From NCBI GenBank assembly GCA_030323885.1, contig CM059190.1:101478483-101542482 (forward strand): DNA of 64,000 nucleotides, given 5' to 3'. Each line of letters starts with the position of its first letter. Within the stretch, counting starts at the first letter, position 1. The position numbers and the translations under genes are program-made. Shown here piece after piece: positions 1 to 12,400 of the stretch. A model generated the notes under the pieces. It was not told where the DNA came from and did no database searches. It saw only the letters and a program-made list of their open reading frames with translations. The stretch comes from Branchipolynoe longqiensis (lineage: Eukaryota > Annelida > Polychaeta > Phyllodocida > Polynoidae).

Positions 1-819
1 AATAATCCCATATTTAACTAAATGGTTAGAAGACAGTGCTTCAGCACTGACAAAAGAACTTATTTGATCAGAAGCATCAGGTAGGCTTCAACACTATCAG
101 GTTCTATTAAAATGAATTTGTTTGTTGGTTGTTGTTTTATATCCTAGCAACATCTAAATTCATATCAGGATGGGTACCGACTTGTGAGAGTGCGCATTCA
201 TGGTGACTTTATAGTGCTGCCCTACTGGGATACCAGGCTGCCAGCACCATGACCCGATATCCCAGCCAGTCACATTATCCTGACACTGAGCCAACCAGTC
301 CTTGCCCTATACTAATAATGCTGAACGCCTGGCTAGGAAGCGACAAGTATAAATTCTTAAGTCATTGGTTTGACTCGACCAGCGTTCAAACCCACAAACT
401 GTTCGGATCCCCCTATCTCCCAAAACAGGAGAAGGACGCTCAACTTATTCGGCCATCCTGTCTGGTCCTAGTATTTGTTTTAATAAATGAAGAGTTCTGG
501 TGAAAAAAGCCGACAAATCTATTTTAGTTGTTCTCTGTCAAATAGAAGTAGTGTGTATCAATTTCATATTGGTAATGCATTATATAGGGGATGTATTGGT
601 TTCTGCGGGGGGAAAATGGATATGATTATCGGAATGATGGTAGCTTCAGCTCAAAACTGGTCGTCATGGTTTCATTTCAGCCTGGTCAGTTTTTGTGCCT
701 GAACTCTTAAAATGTTTACTAAGTGCGCCAGTATCTAACTTACATATGTAGAATCAAATGTAGATGAGTGTTTTGGTTTATGAAATGTGGTGCTTTCATC
801 GGACAATGCAGCTTTTAAC
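1..819. mobile_element. MITE family T (partial) split by a SINE
   Basis: Positions ~85-117 and ~740-819 match the right half of a MITE seen complete at 6550-6868. The sequence ends at 795-819 with CATCGGACAATGCAGCTTTT, close to that family's right terminal repeat. A SINE-A copy interrupts it. Positions 466-740 hold no gene I can recognise. Confidence 0.5.
118..465 (-). mobile_element. SINE-A copy
   Basis: SINE-A is the commonest repeat here (about 330 bp). In element orientation it has a tRNA-like head (box A-like GGCCGAATGG, box B-like GGTTCGAAYCC), a unique body with TAGGATAGGGCAAGGACTGG, and a tail AAAACTCCAACAACCAACC. This copy is inverted and nearly full length. Confidence 0.8.
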
Positions 820-917
820 ATATATATATCAAATTTGTCAATTTAATTCTTTATTTCAGAAAACAATTCTACTATTACACAGACAAGCAACGGTTTGGTT
901 CATATGAATATTAAAAG

Positions 918-919
<2 letters not shown>

Positions 920-966
<47 letters not shown>
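920..966. repeat. (TA)n microsatellite
   Basis: Uninterrupted AT dinucleotide tract of about 23 repeats. Confidence 0.95.
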
Positions 967-969
<3 letters not shown>

Positions 970-1912
970 ACCATCAGGCTATTCCACCCCCGCTTAAGGC
1001 GAGCCTTCGTGTTAATTTATATAATTATTTCCATGTGAATTTCCTGGGCCAGCTGCGGGCCGCCGCTGCCTCCCGTCCCGTCTGCAGGTAGTCCGTGTCC
1101 GTCAGTGTCATTCCCGGGCTAAGGTCGACCAGCCCGAGTATCGTCTAAATACGGATTTTATCCCCTCTCGCATTTATCGGCCTAAAGCAATTACTTAGTT
1201 ATTTCAACTAACTGGCTGGTCTACTCGCCTTACTGTGTATTTAATATGTTTAAATTGATCCAAAACTAAGCAGATGCGCTAGTGTCACTACCACTGTCAC
1301 TGATAATCAGCCTAAGTTACTGTCTTATTTCAGCCAAAAGATCTCTACGTGAATTCTGTTAACATGTCTGGTATAATCTCTCCGTAGATGGGTTAAGTAG
1401 CTGCATAAGGCCTATTAGGCTTAAGGCCCTTAATTATATATATAAAGCAATCCAATGTTAAGTTTGACCATAGCGGTTAATCCATAGCAGTCTGGAGGAT
1501 AGTAAAGAATGCAAGGAACGTTCCAATTTACTTTTCCAAGAGCTCACGGCTTCTTATTCTTAACCAAACTAACATTCGTTCATAGCACAAGTCCTTAATG
1601 TCTTCTTCAATCCCCCTCCCATATTATTTAATGAAAACAAGTTCAGAATTTCGACAATGAAGGCCTAAAACTCGGCTAAAACATCAGAGTGTCATTAAAT
1701 ACGTCTGATCGGTCTGGGTCCGAACGCCCGACCTTCTATCGTTGCCAGGAGAGTCGCAATTGGCATCTCCTAGCAACGCTTTACGGCCGGAAACCCGGTG
1801 CCTCGCAAATGTTTGGCATTCGCGAGTCTGCCATGGCGAGTAGCCCGCATTTCCAAATGCGGGTTAGTCGGCGCACGCTCGCGAATGTCACAAGGCGAAT
1901 AGTCTCGCCCAC

Positions 1913-1915
<3 letters not shown>
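967..1915. other. No gene recognised
   Basis: Unique-looking AT-rich sequence with a GC-richer patch at 1040-1110 and 1700-1900. No open frame with family resemblance and no paired terminal repeats were found. Confidence 0.5.
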
Positions 1916-1956
<41 letters not shown>

Positions 1957-1973
1957 TATATGCTGTATATATA
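1916..1973. repeat. (TA)n microsatellite
   Basis: AT dinucleotide tract with one CATA break; any open frame here is low-complexity (YIYIYI). Confidence 0.9.
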
Positions 1974-2143
1974 TGAGCCATTATACGTCTTATAATAAGC
2001 TGGAAGATTCCATCTACTCCCCAGCCCAATAGTCATCGGCTGGTTAACTCTATCCATTAGGTCATCTACTGATACAACCTCAGCTCTCCGTGTGGCGCCA
2101 CCTACTTGCCCACACCTCAGCAGTCGTTATGCTCACTCAGTCA

Positions 2144-2201
2144 CAAGATATGACCTTAGATGTTGCCAGGACGTAAAACTCCAACAACCAACCAACCAAC
2201 C
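2144..2201 (+). mobile_element. SINE-A 3' fragment
   Basis: Only the last ~58 bp of SINE-A (ATGACCTTAGATGTTGCCAG to the CAACCAACC tail). Confidence 0.75.
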
Positions 2202-2433
2202 TCACTCACTGTACCACTGAAAATATATATGAAAATATATATATTTATATATATATTTATATATATATATATGGAGTTGTGGGAGTAACAGAAAGGAGGT
2301 CCACCCACACCCGCCCTAATGGAAGGATTGTGGAAGGGTGGAAGGGTGGGTGGGTGGGTGCCACTAACTCCTCTCATAAGACGCTTAAATACGTATGTAC
2401 ACATGTATGGATAGATAAACAAAATTAAACACT

Positions 2434-2936
2434 TAATGGGATGAACTGGTGTGGACTGGTTTGTACCGTTTTGAACTGGTTTGAACTGGTTTGAGCTGGT
2501 TTGGACTGGTTTGAGTTGGTTTGAGCTGGTTTGGACTGGTTTGGACTGGCTTTGAGTGGTTTTGACTGGTTTGAGCTGGTTTGGACTGGTTTTGACTGGT
2601 TTGAGCTGGTTTTGACTGGTTTGAGCTGGTTTGAGCTGGTTTCAGTTGGTTTGAGCTGGTTTGGACTGGTTTGAGCTGGTTTAGACTGGTTTGAGCTGGT
2701 TTGGACTGGTTTGAGCTGGTTTGGACTAGTTTGAGCTGATTTGGACTGGTTTGGACTGGTTTGAGCTGGTTTGAGTTGGTTTGAGCTGGTTTGGACTGGT
2801 TTGGACTGGTTTGAGGTGGTTTGGACTGGTTTGGACTGGTTTGAGCTGGTTTGAGTTGGTTTGAGCTGGTTTGGACTGGTTTGGACTGGTTTGAGGTGGT
2901 TTAGACTGGTTTGGGCTGGTTTGACCTGGTTTGAAC
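2434..2936. repeat. 10-bp minisatellite (GGTTTGAGCT / GGTTTGGACT)
   Basis: About 50 copies of a decamer alternating mainly GGTTTGAGCT and GGTTTGGACT. It lies 93-595 bp downstream of the SBP stop codon. The reading frame across it (KPVQTSSNQ) is a repeat artefact, because the real frame stops at 3029. Confidence 0.95.
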
Positions 2937-3028
2937 GTCCATAGAGTTGGTGCTCCTTCTCTCTTTGAGCTGCATTATTTGAAAGTTGCCCACAAGCAGC
3001 ATTTGTCAGGCTAGTGGCATGAATCTTC

Positions 3029-3063
3029 TCAGAACTCAATACAGTCGATCCTTCCCTTGTGCC
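3029..3063 (-). CDS. SBP gene exon 8: last ten residues and stop
   Basis: 35 nt in phase, coding HKGRIDCIEF then TGA at 3031-3029. The acceptor is TTTGTTTATTCGCAG. C303 near the end could pair with C288. No AATAAA is evident on the minus strand within the next 600 bp. Confidence 0.78.
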
Positions 3064-6000
3064 CTGCGAATAAACAAAGCGTAAGACAGCCTAAATATAT
3101 ACTTAACATATATAATCAACAATGAAAAGTAAATAAGCAACTTGTATTTAACCAGTTTAAAAAATAGCCAGTGGCTGCCATTTTGGTTTGGTAGCACTCT
3201 CCCAGTTCATCAACTCTATATCAATATAAACCAACACTGCATGATGGAACTAGGGCCCCTACAGTTTGTTTACAGTTGATTCATGCGAAAGTAGTTTTTG
3301 TTGAGGTTTATGGTTTAAGTATGCCTTACCATGCTTGATGTTCTGCGCCTCACAGAACTTGTTGAACTTTCGACCTTCACGCAGTTTCTGGAAGGCGTTG
3401 TTCCAAAGCCCAGTGACTGGGTTGTCCTTGCGAATCATCAGGGAAGTCCCTGCGGTGTAAGAGTAGTTGACACTGGTGACGTCTGCATCATCATGTGCCC
3501 GCATAATGTGACCATGCAACGTGACTGCATCATATGACCACATCATATGATCACATCATGTGACTGCAACATGGGACCATACCATGTGACCATATTATGG
3601 GACTAGTCCCTGTGACTACATCATGTGACCACATCACTTGACTGAACAATGGGACTCCACCATGTGACCATATCATGGGACTACATCATGTGACCATATT
3701 ATGGGACTACACCATGTGAGCACATCACGTGAGCACATCACGTGACCACATCATGTGACTGCACCATGGGACCATACCATGGGACCATATCACGGGAATA
3801 CTCCCTGTGACCACATCACGTGACCACATCATGTGACTGCACCCTGGGACCACACCATATGACCATACCATGTCATGTGGCCATACCATACCATGTGACC
3901 ATATTATGGAACTACACCCTGTGACCACATCATGTCACCACATCACGTGACTGCACCATGGGACTACACCATGGGACCATATTATGGGACTAGCCCCTGT
4001 GACCACATCATGTGGCTGGATCATGTGACTGCATCATGGGACCACACCATGGGACCATATTATGGGACTACGCCACATGCATGACCACATCATGTGACTG
4101 CACCATAGGACCATACCATGTGGTCATACCACACCATGTGGCCATGCCATACCATGTGGTCATACCATACCATATGGTCATACCAAACAATGTGGTCATA
4201 CCATATTGTGTGGCCACACTATACCATGTGGCCATACCATAGCATACCATATGGTCATACCATACCATGTGGTCATACCATACCATTTGGTTGTACCATA
4301 CCATGTGGTCATACCATACCATGTGGCCATACCACACCATGTGACTATACCATACCATGTAGCTATATCATACCATGTGGTCATACCCTACCATGTGGCC
4401 ATACCATGTGGCCATACCATGTGGCCATACCATACCATGTGACCATACCAAACCATGTGGTCATACCATACAATGTGGTCATGTCATACCATATGGCCAT
4501 ACCGTATCATGTAGCCATGCTATACCATGTGGCCATATCATACCATGTGGCCATACCATGTGGCCATACCATACAATGTGGTCATACCATACCATGTGGT
4601 CATACCATACCATGCGACCATACCATATTATGTGGTCATACCATACCATGTGGCCATACCATACCATGTGGCCATACCATACCATGTGGTCATACCATAC
4701 CATGTGGTCATACCATACCATGTGGTCATACCATACCATCTGGTCATACCATACCATGTGGCCATACCATACCATGTGACTATACCATACCATGTGGCCA
4801 ATGTAGAATTGGTGCAATGAACAACAAAAGAAAGAATCTTGATAAGTGCACTAGTATCTAACTAAGATATTGTCAGATGACATCCAGGTAAGCGCTTATG
4901 CAGATTAAATGTACATTGTCCTTACCGTCTAGGGAACATTTCATTGGAAACTCGAACTTGTCGAGCAGAGCCAGCTGTTCCTCACTCCACGACGGCAAAG
5001 CACTGAAGCTGGCATCAGCCTGTAGACATGAAGAATGTTAATGAAAAGTGAAAAATAATACTGACTTGATGCTTACACCTAGAATGTACACTTCACAACC
5101 AAGAAGAGCCATAGGGTACTCAGCACCATGATGTTGAACAATTCAGTCCTTACCTACTTGGGTTGGAGCTCAAGTGATCCAGAATGGCCATAACACTGCA
5201 AACTGCAGTGTTGTGGCCATAGTTCCCATTCATCAGGCTTGGCTAAACACAGTGACAGGAGGAAGAAAATAAGGTGGATAATGGAAGAGGTGGGAAGACA
5301 ACATTAGGGGTGCGAGAGATCTGGGCCCGTATGCATGGGCTGGTGCTAGCGCCCTAACCGCGGCTATGGGGGCACCACATGGCTAACGGTGGAAAATCCA
5401 CATGCATGAGACGGTGCCAGCGCTAGCTACCGACCGTAGCCTAGGCTAAGCTACCCTGATTTCAAGTCAGGTTTAACTGCTAGCCGCGCCGGGTAGTGTG
5501 CGTGTGTGGGTCTCAATCTATTCAATGCTATCATATTTGACAGAATTACATACTCAATAAGTGAAATTTTATCAAATTAGCCCTAAATTCGAACCGATAT
5601 TAAGCCACCGCCGCATCGGTGGCGATATTCATATTGTCGAATCGACGGATGTAAACTAAACAAATCACCGCCGCCATCGCCGAATCAGCTTGCTGCTTCC
5701 CGGTGTGTGAAGGCACATCGGCGGCAAAATATTAGGCCCAAATCTATTAAATGCTATCATATTTAGCAGGATAACAATATAACAATAAAAAAGTGAAATT
5801 TTGTCAAATTAACCACAAAATCGAAGCGACATTAACGCTGCCGCTGCATTGGCGGCGATATTCATATTGTCAAATCGATGAATGTAAACAAAACAAATGG
5901 CATTGCTCACTGGCAACAGGCTCACCACTAAGAAGGCTGCTGGTTCTCGGCCGCTGAATCGGCGGCGATATTGTCAAATAGCGGTGCTCGCCGGCAACAG

Positions 6001-6460
6001 GTTCGCCACTAAGAAGGCTGCTGGTTCACGGCCACCGAATTGGCGGCGATATTGTCAAATATCGGTACTCGCTGGCAACAGGCTCACCACTAAGAAGGCT
6101 GCTGGTTCCCAGCCGCCGAATCGGCGGCGATATTGTCAAATAGCGGTGCTCGCCGGCAACAGGCTCAGAGGGATTTCCCAAATCTATAAATAACTACACG
6201 GTTTGCTATCTGTACCGGTTTGGACATTGGTGCATATGGCTTGACCTCATTCACCAAGGCCCTCCTAGCCGTGGATAGCTACCCCAGAGCTAGCGTGTAG
6301 CACCGACTACTCGTAGCACCACCCCATGCATACGGCCCCTGTAGTTTGGCAAGTGCTAGAGGGAAGAAGAGAACTGGGGAAAATGGAGAAAACTGGTTGC
6401 AAAGTCATCTGTAGTGCCGCAACAACCCTCATGGTTAAGGGATTGGTGGTGATGATTATT

Positions 6461-6496
<36 letters not shown>

Positions 6497-9400
6497 ATGA
6501 AGAATCCATTCTAAGTGACACATGACAGAATGAGGTTCCAGATCGTTATTTAAAGTTGCATAGTCCAATGGCTTTGAGTTTCTGTCATTTTCCATGATAA
6601 ATAATCAGGTTGATCATTATAATCTACCTCACGTTTCTTTGAGGTAAATTTGATTTTAAATGGCTGACCTTTGAGATATTAGAAGTGCAAACATGCCAAC
6701 TCGGACACCATAGGCTTATGCAGTAACAGGTTCCATTAAATTGACTCAGAATGTGGCAACAAGTGCTTAAATAAGTGCATCAGTATCTAAGTTAGATATG
6801 TACAATCAAATCTAGGTCATTGTTTTGGTTTTGAAAATTTGATGCTTCATCGGACTATGCAGCTTTAACTAATACAAAAAGAAGAATTTGATGTTGGTAT
6901 GCCATACCTCTCCTCTCTGCAGCCCTTGGATAATGTCCTTTGGTGTGGTGAAGAGTTTAATCTGGCTTTCTGTCAGCGGCAAGTTCTTGATCTTGCTGTT
7001 TTGACGCGAAAGGCACTTCGGATTACTTGCCCAGCCGTCAATGAAGGCTGCAAAGATCATACGCAGACAGTGACAGATCTGCGTCCTATATGATTGATTG
7101 ATTGATTGTTTAATGCCATGTCAGCAACAAAGGCCATATTCACAGTGAGAAGTGTTCAACTTGTAATCTGTCGTATTATTATTCAAACATCGCTTTTACA
7201 GAGAGAATAAAAGCATACAAATGTATTAGTCTGCGCTGACCTCACATGCAAGGAGCCTACATAGACAGGTGGGTGTGGAAAGGGTGATTGCACCAGGGAG
7301 CCTACATAGTGTAATGGTTAGCACGCTAGCCCCCGGAATGGCAAGAAGTGTGCGTTCGAATCTTGCTCTAAGTGCAATATTTTTCCATTTTCATTATCTA
7401 CGCAATACAATCAATTATGTGACAAAATACACTTATGAAGTTAAAAGCATACTTTAAGAAGAAGGAAACATGGGTAAGGAAAATAAAATCGTAGGTACCA
7501 TTCTTTCCAAACTGTTTAAAAAATGCTTAATAAACAATAACGAGGTGGTACTGTCCTCCAGTCCTCAAAAAGGCTAAAATGTCCTATAAGCGGACAGTAA
7601 TTTTAGTAGAGCAGAATGGCTCGGAATTGTGTTTCACTTCTTCCAAATATAACCTTCAAATAAAGTTATCATTTCACAAAAGTAAAGAAATACTTGCATT
7701 CACGATTTTCTTTCTGTCATATCTGACAACCTACCTGTTGCTAGGTAACACACATACAAGTCCACTCATGTTTCTCTTATTGTCATGTTTGACAACCTAC
7801 CTGTTGCTAGCTATCAGACACATAAGTCCACTCATGATTCTCTTACTACGCATGTCTGACAAACTACCTGTTGCTAGCTAACAAACACATAAGTCCACTC
7901 ATGATTCTCATACTGTCATGTCTGACAACCTACCTGTTGCTAGGTAACACACACATAAGTCCACTCATGTTTCTCTTATTGTCATGTTTGACAACCTGCC
8001 TGTTGCTAGCTAACACACACATAAGTCCACTCATGATTCTCTTACTATGCATGTCTGACAAACTACCTGTTGCTAGCTAACACACACATAAGTCCACTCA
8101 TGATTCTCTTACTATGCATGTCTGACAACCTACCTTTTGCATGCTAACACACACATAAGACCACTCATGATTCTCTTTATACACATCTTTGACAACCTAC
8201 CTGCTGCTAGCTAACATACACATAAGTCCACTCATGATTTTCTTACTATGCATGTGTGACAACCTACCTTTTGCTAGCTAACACACATAAGTCCACTCAT
8301 GATTCTCTTACTGTCATGTCTGACAACGTACCTGTTGCTAGCTAACAGACATATAAGTCCACTCATGATACTCTTACTGTCATGTCTCACAACCTACCTG
8401 TTGCTAGCTAACACAAACATAAGTCCACTCATGATTCTCTGTTTGTCATCTCTGACAAACTACCTGTTGCTAGCTAACACACACATATGTCCACTAATGA
8501 TTATCTTACTGTCATGTTGCTAGCTAACATACCGATAAGTCCACTCATGATTCTCTTACTACTACCCATGTCTGACAACCTACAAGTTCCTAACTAAAAC
8601 ACACATGAGATGACTCACCAATTTTGTTATTGCGCATGTCTAACAACCTACAAGTTGCTAAGTGATACACACATGAGATGACTCACCAATTCCCTTATTG
8701 CGCATGTCTGATGACCTACAAGTTGCTAAGTAAAACACACGGGAGATGACTAACCAATTCTCTTATTGCGCATGTCTGACGACCTACCAGTTGCTAAGTA
8801 AAACACGTGGGAGATAACTCACCAATTCTCTTATTGCACATGTCTGACAACCTACAAGTTGCTAAGTAAAACACGCATGAGATGACTCACCAATTCTCTT
8901 ATTGCACATGTCTGACAACCTACAAGTTGCTAAGTAAAACACACGTGAGATGACTCACCAATTTTCTTATTGAGCATGTCTTGTGGGTTGAAGCTGGCCT
9001 TCCGTCCCTTCAGCACAAAGAAGAATGTATCGTCTGCCCGGATGTAGGGGATGGTGAAATCGAACGTGTGAATCCGCTCCATGGTCGGCACCCAGCCCGT
9101 GCACGCGTCGTACCATCCACTCATCAACCCTGTCACAACAAGCATCCTTTGGGTGTTTTTTTTTGGGGGGGGGGGGTTGAGGGGGTACATTAGTTGATTA
9201 AGCAGGAGAAATTTCAATTGCGGACAATTGGTCTTCCTCATTCCACTGCTCCTTGCCCTATCTTAGTAATGCCGAGCGCCAGGTTAGGTAGCGACAAGAA
9301 TACATTTTTACGTCATTGGTTTGACTCGGCCAGCGTTTGAACCCGCGAGTTCGAATTCCACGACCTACCAGAACGGGAGGTGGACGCTCAACTCATTCAG

Positions 9401-12400
9401 CCATTGCGTAGGATCTTTGTGGTTCTTTTACCTCCCAGGAACATCTAAGGTGATATCAGGATGGGTAGGCCTACCGACTTGTATTGTAACAGTGTACACT
9501 AATGGCGACTTCATAACGCTGCCCCACTGGGATTACAGGCCCACCGGGCCATGACCCGATATCCCACTCAGTCACATAATCCTGATACTGTGCTAACTAT
9601 TACCAGTCCTTGCCCTATCCTATTAATGCAGAGTGCCAGGCTAGGTAGTGACAATTATAAATTTTGGTAAGTCATTGGTTTGACTCAATTAGGAACTAAA
9701 ACTTCCTCATGGGAAACCTGCTACCAAGTCCGGTCGCTTTCTGTGGAAAAGGCCTGATAGGTGCTTTCCACCACGAACCCGCCCTGTGATAGCCATGGCA
9801 AGAACTACAGCTCAATAATGGCCAAGTACCACGAAAAACATAACATCATGAGAATGATCGACAACCCTAAAAACCCATATACAATAAAGGCAATGGCAAA
9901 AAAAATATGGAGGACTCAGGAATGGTGCAAAACCAATGAGAATGTGCTAGAGGACATTCAATCAATCAATAGTTCCGTCCTCTAGTCGAGGGTTGGATGC
10001 AATGGTTCTCCACTTGTCCCGATGGTGTGCTGTTCTGATAGACTGTGAATAATTCAAGCCTGTCCACTGTGAAATATTTGTAAACCATGATGTTCTTGGT
10101 CTCCCTCTCCCTCTGCTGCCATTCACCTTCCCTTCCAACAATGTACGGTAGAGGACATTGTCCGCACCAAATTCACACAAAATGAAAGCCTCAAAGAGAA
10201 GCTAATAAACGCACCAGAAAGGCATTCAGTGAGTGCACTAAATGCCCATACTGGGGATCAAGGAGATACCTGGACAGCGCCAGTGAAGGCGAAACAGTCA
10301 AACAAGGGTACAAGAACAAAATCGGAGATAACCTCCAAAAAATCAAAGGAAGCCTGTCAAGCACCGAATAGGTAAATAAATAAATAAACAAATAACTGGA
10401 TAAATAAATAAAACCACAAAACTCTCCCCCACCCAAAAAAAGGAGAGCAGGAAGAGAAGAAGAACTCTCCCAACAAAAACGAAGGAGGTGGGAAGAGAGT
10501 AACATCCATCAACTGCGAATTACGACAACGACAGAGAATTAGCCGCTAGATATCTAAGCGAATAAATATCAAGCACGTCAACTGCGAATTACAGTGACGG
10601 CAGAGAATTACAATGACCACTGTGAATTAGAGGCGGGTCATCTAAAGCGAGCAAACACCAAAATGGAAAAAACGATCGTAATCTGTGGAGACTCGAAGAT
10701 CAGGGCTCTGACCGCCCCACTGAAAGATGTGCACCAAGACACTCCGAAGTACAGGGAGGTACTAGTCTCAAGTGCGGTGTACAAAAAATACCAAAATGGT
10801 AATCCACCAGCACAAATATACATGAATGCAGGAATCTGTGACCTCATGGATAAAATAGGGCACAGGAACCTAAAACCAGCCTTCAAAACCAAAGTGGCAC
10901 TCATGGACCACATGAGACAGAAATACACTGAAGCATACAACACACTCAAGCAAATAACAAAGCTACCGGTGATATGTGAACTCGTAGGAATGGACTTGGA
11001 AAAGTACTGCGGCCACAGCCGGAACAAAGAATACCAAAGACTGATAGACGAGTGCATACCGGAGCTGAATGCCTACATTCATGACCTAAACAACCACCAG
11101 AGCAGTGGAATAGCCATACCTAGATATGCAAACTAAATCCACAAGACAAGGCATGGAAAGACTTCAGCACGGTATGGCATTGGCATGACTGATGGTAAAC
11201 ACTACAATGAGGAGTATACCAGATACGTCACTGCCAGGCTGCCGAAAAACATTGTAGAGAATTGGGAAGAACACCAAGGCTCCAAACCATGAGTATCACA
11301 AACCTTTAACAAATTTTCACTAACCTAATCCTAAAAATCATAAGAAAAATATAAACAAATAATATGTAATTAATGCTCATGCCTTCCTCCATGCACACAG
11401 GTAAGAACTATGGAGGCAGACATGAGCATCTTTTTATGAGGGAATATATGTACTGTATGCACCAGCGCATATACCCAAAACTCACAAATCACACTAAAAT
11501 TAAATTAAACTCAAATTAAAATCAAAACTCGCGAAAATCAAGCAACCATTATCCTAAAGAGACAATAAATAAACTACAATAAACATGGTAGAAGAAATTG
11601 AATGCAAACTGGGAAGGGGCATACACTTTGCCCACCTAAATTGCCAGAGCGCATCCAAAAATATAGACATAATAAAAATGCATCTACAAAAAGACAACCT
11701 AGATGTACTAACCCTGGTTCACTGAAAAACACCAAAACAACACACTAAACATAAACGGATATAGGCTTGATGTAATGAAAGACAGCATAGAAATGTAATA
11801 AACCAACCAAAAAAGGGTGAAGGCTTTGCCATTTACTGCAAAGACACCAAAAACCTAGATCCTGAAGCACTAAAAACAGCCAACCTATCACATAGAACTA
11901 CTATGGTGCCTAATAAAAAATGAAAAACAAGCAAATATAGCCATAGCAAGCCTCTCCAGACCACCATCAGGGGATATAGAATTATTCATTGAAGCCCTAG
12001 AGAAGAGCATAAACACCATACAACAATTGACAAAGGCAGAAATATTCATACTAGGGGACTTTAACGTAAACTACAACAGCAATGATAAAAATAAATAATG
12101 CTGCAAACCACAATCAAAATCTTAGGCCTACAACAGCTCATCACTGAAAACACAAGGCTAAGCAACAACAGCTCAACAATTGACCTAATACTAACCAACT
12201 CAAATCATGCCACCACATGGGGCACTAGAAGCTGGGGTATAAGTGACCATGAGCTAATATATGTAACGAGGAAAAAGCTAAGAAGCACAAATCACTATGA
12301 ATATAAGATATCAGGTGCCTAAAAAACTACTCAGAAGATGCATTAAAAAATCATCTGCACCAAAACATAAACAACATCACACAAAACAGAGATGATGTTG

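Larger units (their letters stand above)
5188..6498 (+). mobile_element. LINE 3'-end fragment with (GAT)n tail, interrupted
   Basis: Matches 47145-47530 in the same order: CCAT..TTCATCAGG..TGGC near the start, GTTTGGCAAG, AACTGGTTGCAAAGT, CGGTTAAGGGATTG, then a GAT/ATG trinucleotide tail (6455-6498). A TIR element is inserted between 5323 and 6339. I read it as the 3' end of a 5'-truncated non-LTR element. Confidence 0.6.

Noticed and set aside
2425..3039. A 204-codon minus-strand frame rich in KPVQTSSNQ
   Set aside because: It is the 10-bp minisatellite read in one frame. Splicing evidence places the real coding end at 3029 in another frame.
4068..4861. Long frames in both strands (HTIPCGHTIPCG, YHMVW)
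   Set aside because: They come from an 18-bp tandem array inside an intron and are open in many frames at once.
7263..7340. Functional tRNA genes suggested by box A/B-like motifs (also 16560, 31005, 50060, 54120 and 62960)
   Set aside because: The arms do not pair properly and each lies at the head of a repeated SINE body.
7579..8523. Leucine-rich 'membrane' peptides (SCLTTYLLLANTHISPLM)
   Set aside because: They are translations of the 68-bp tandem array and shift frame from unit to unit.
7700..8957. CRISPR-like array
   Set aside because: The whole 68-bp unit is repeated without unique spacers, in an intron of an animal gene, and no cas genes are present.
8959..9129. Ionotropic glutamate receptor gene
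   Set aside because: The ligand core matches, but there is no pore insertion between the lobes, no amino-terminal domain, and the protein ends right after lobe 1's last helix.
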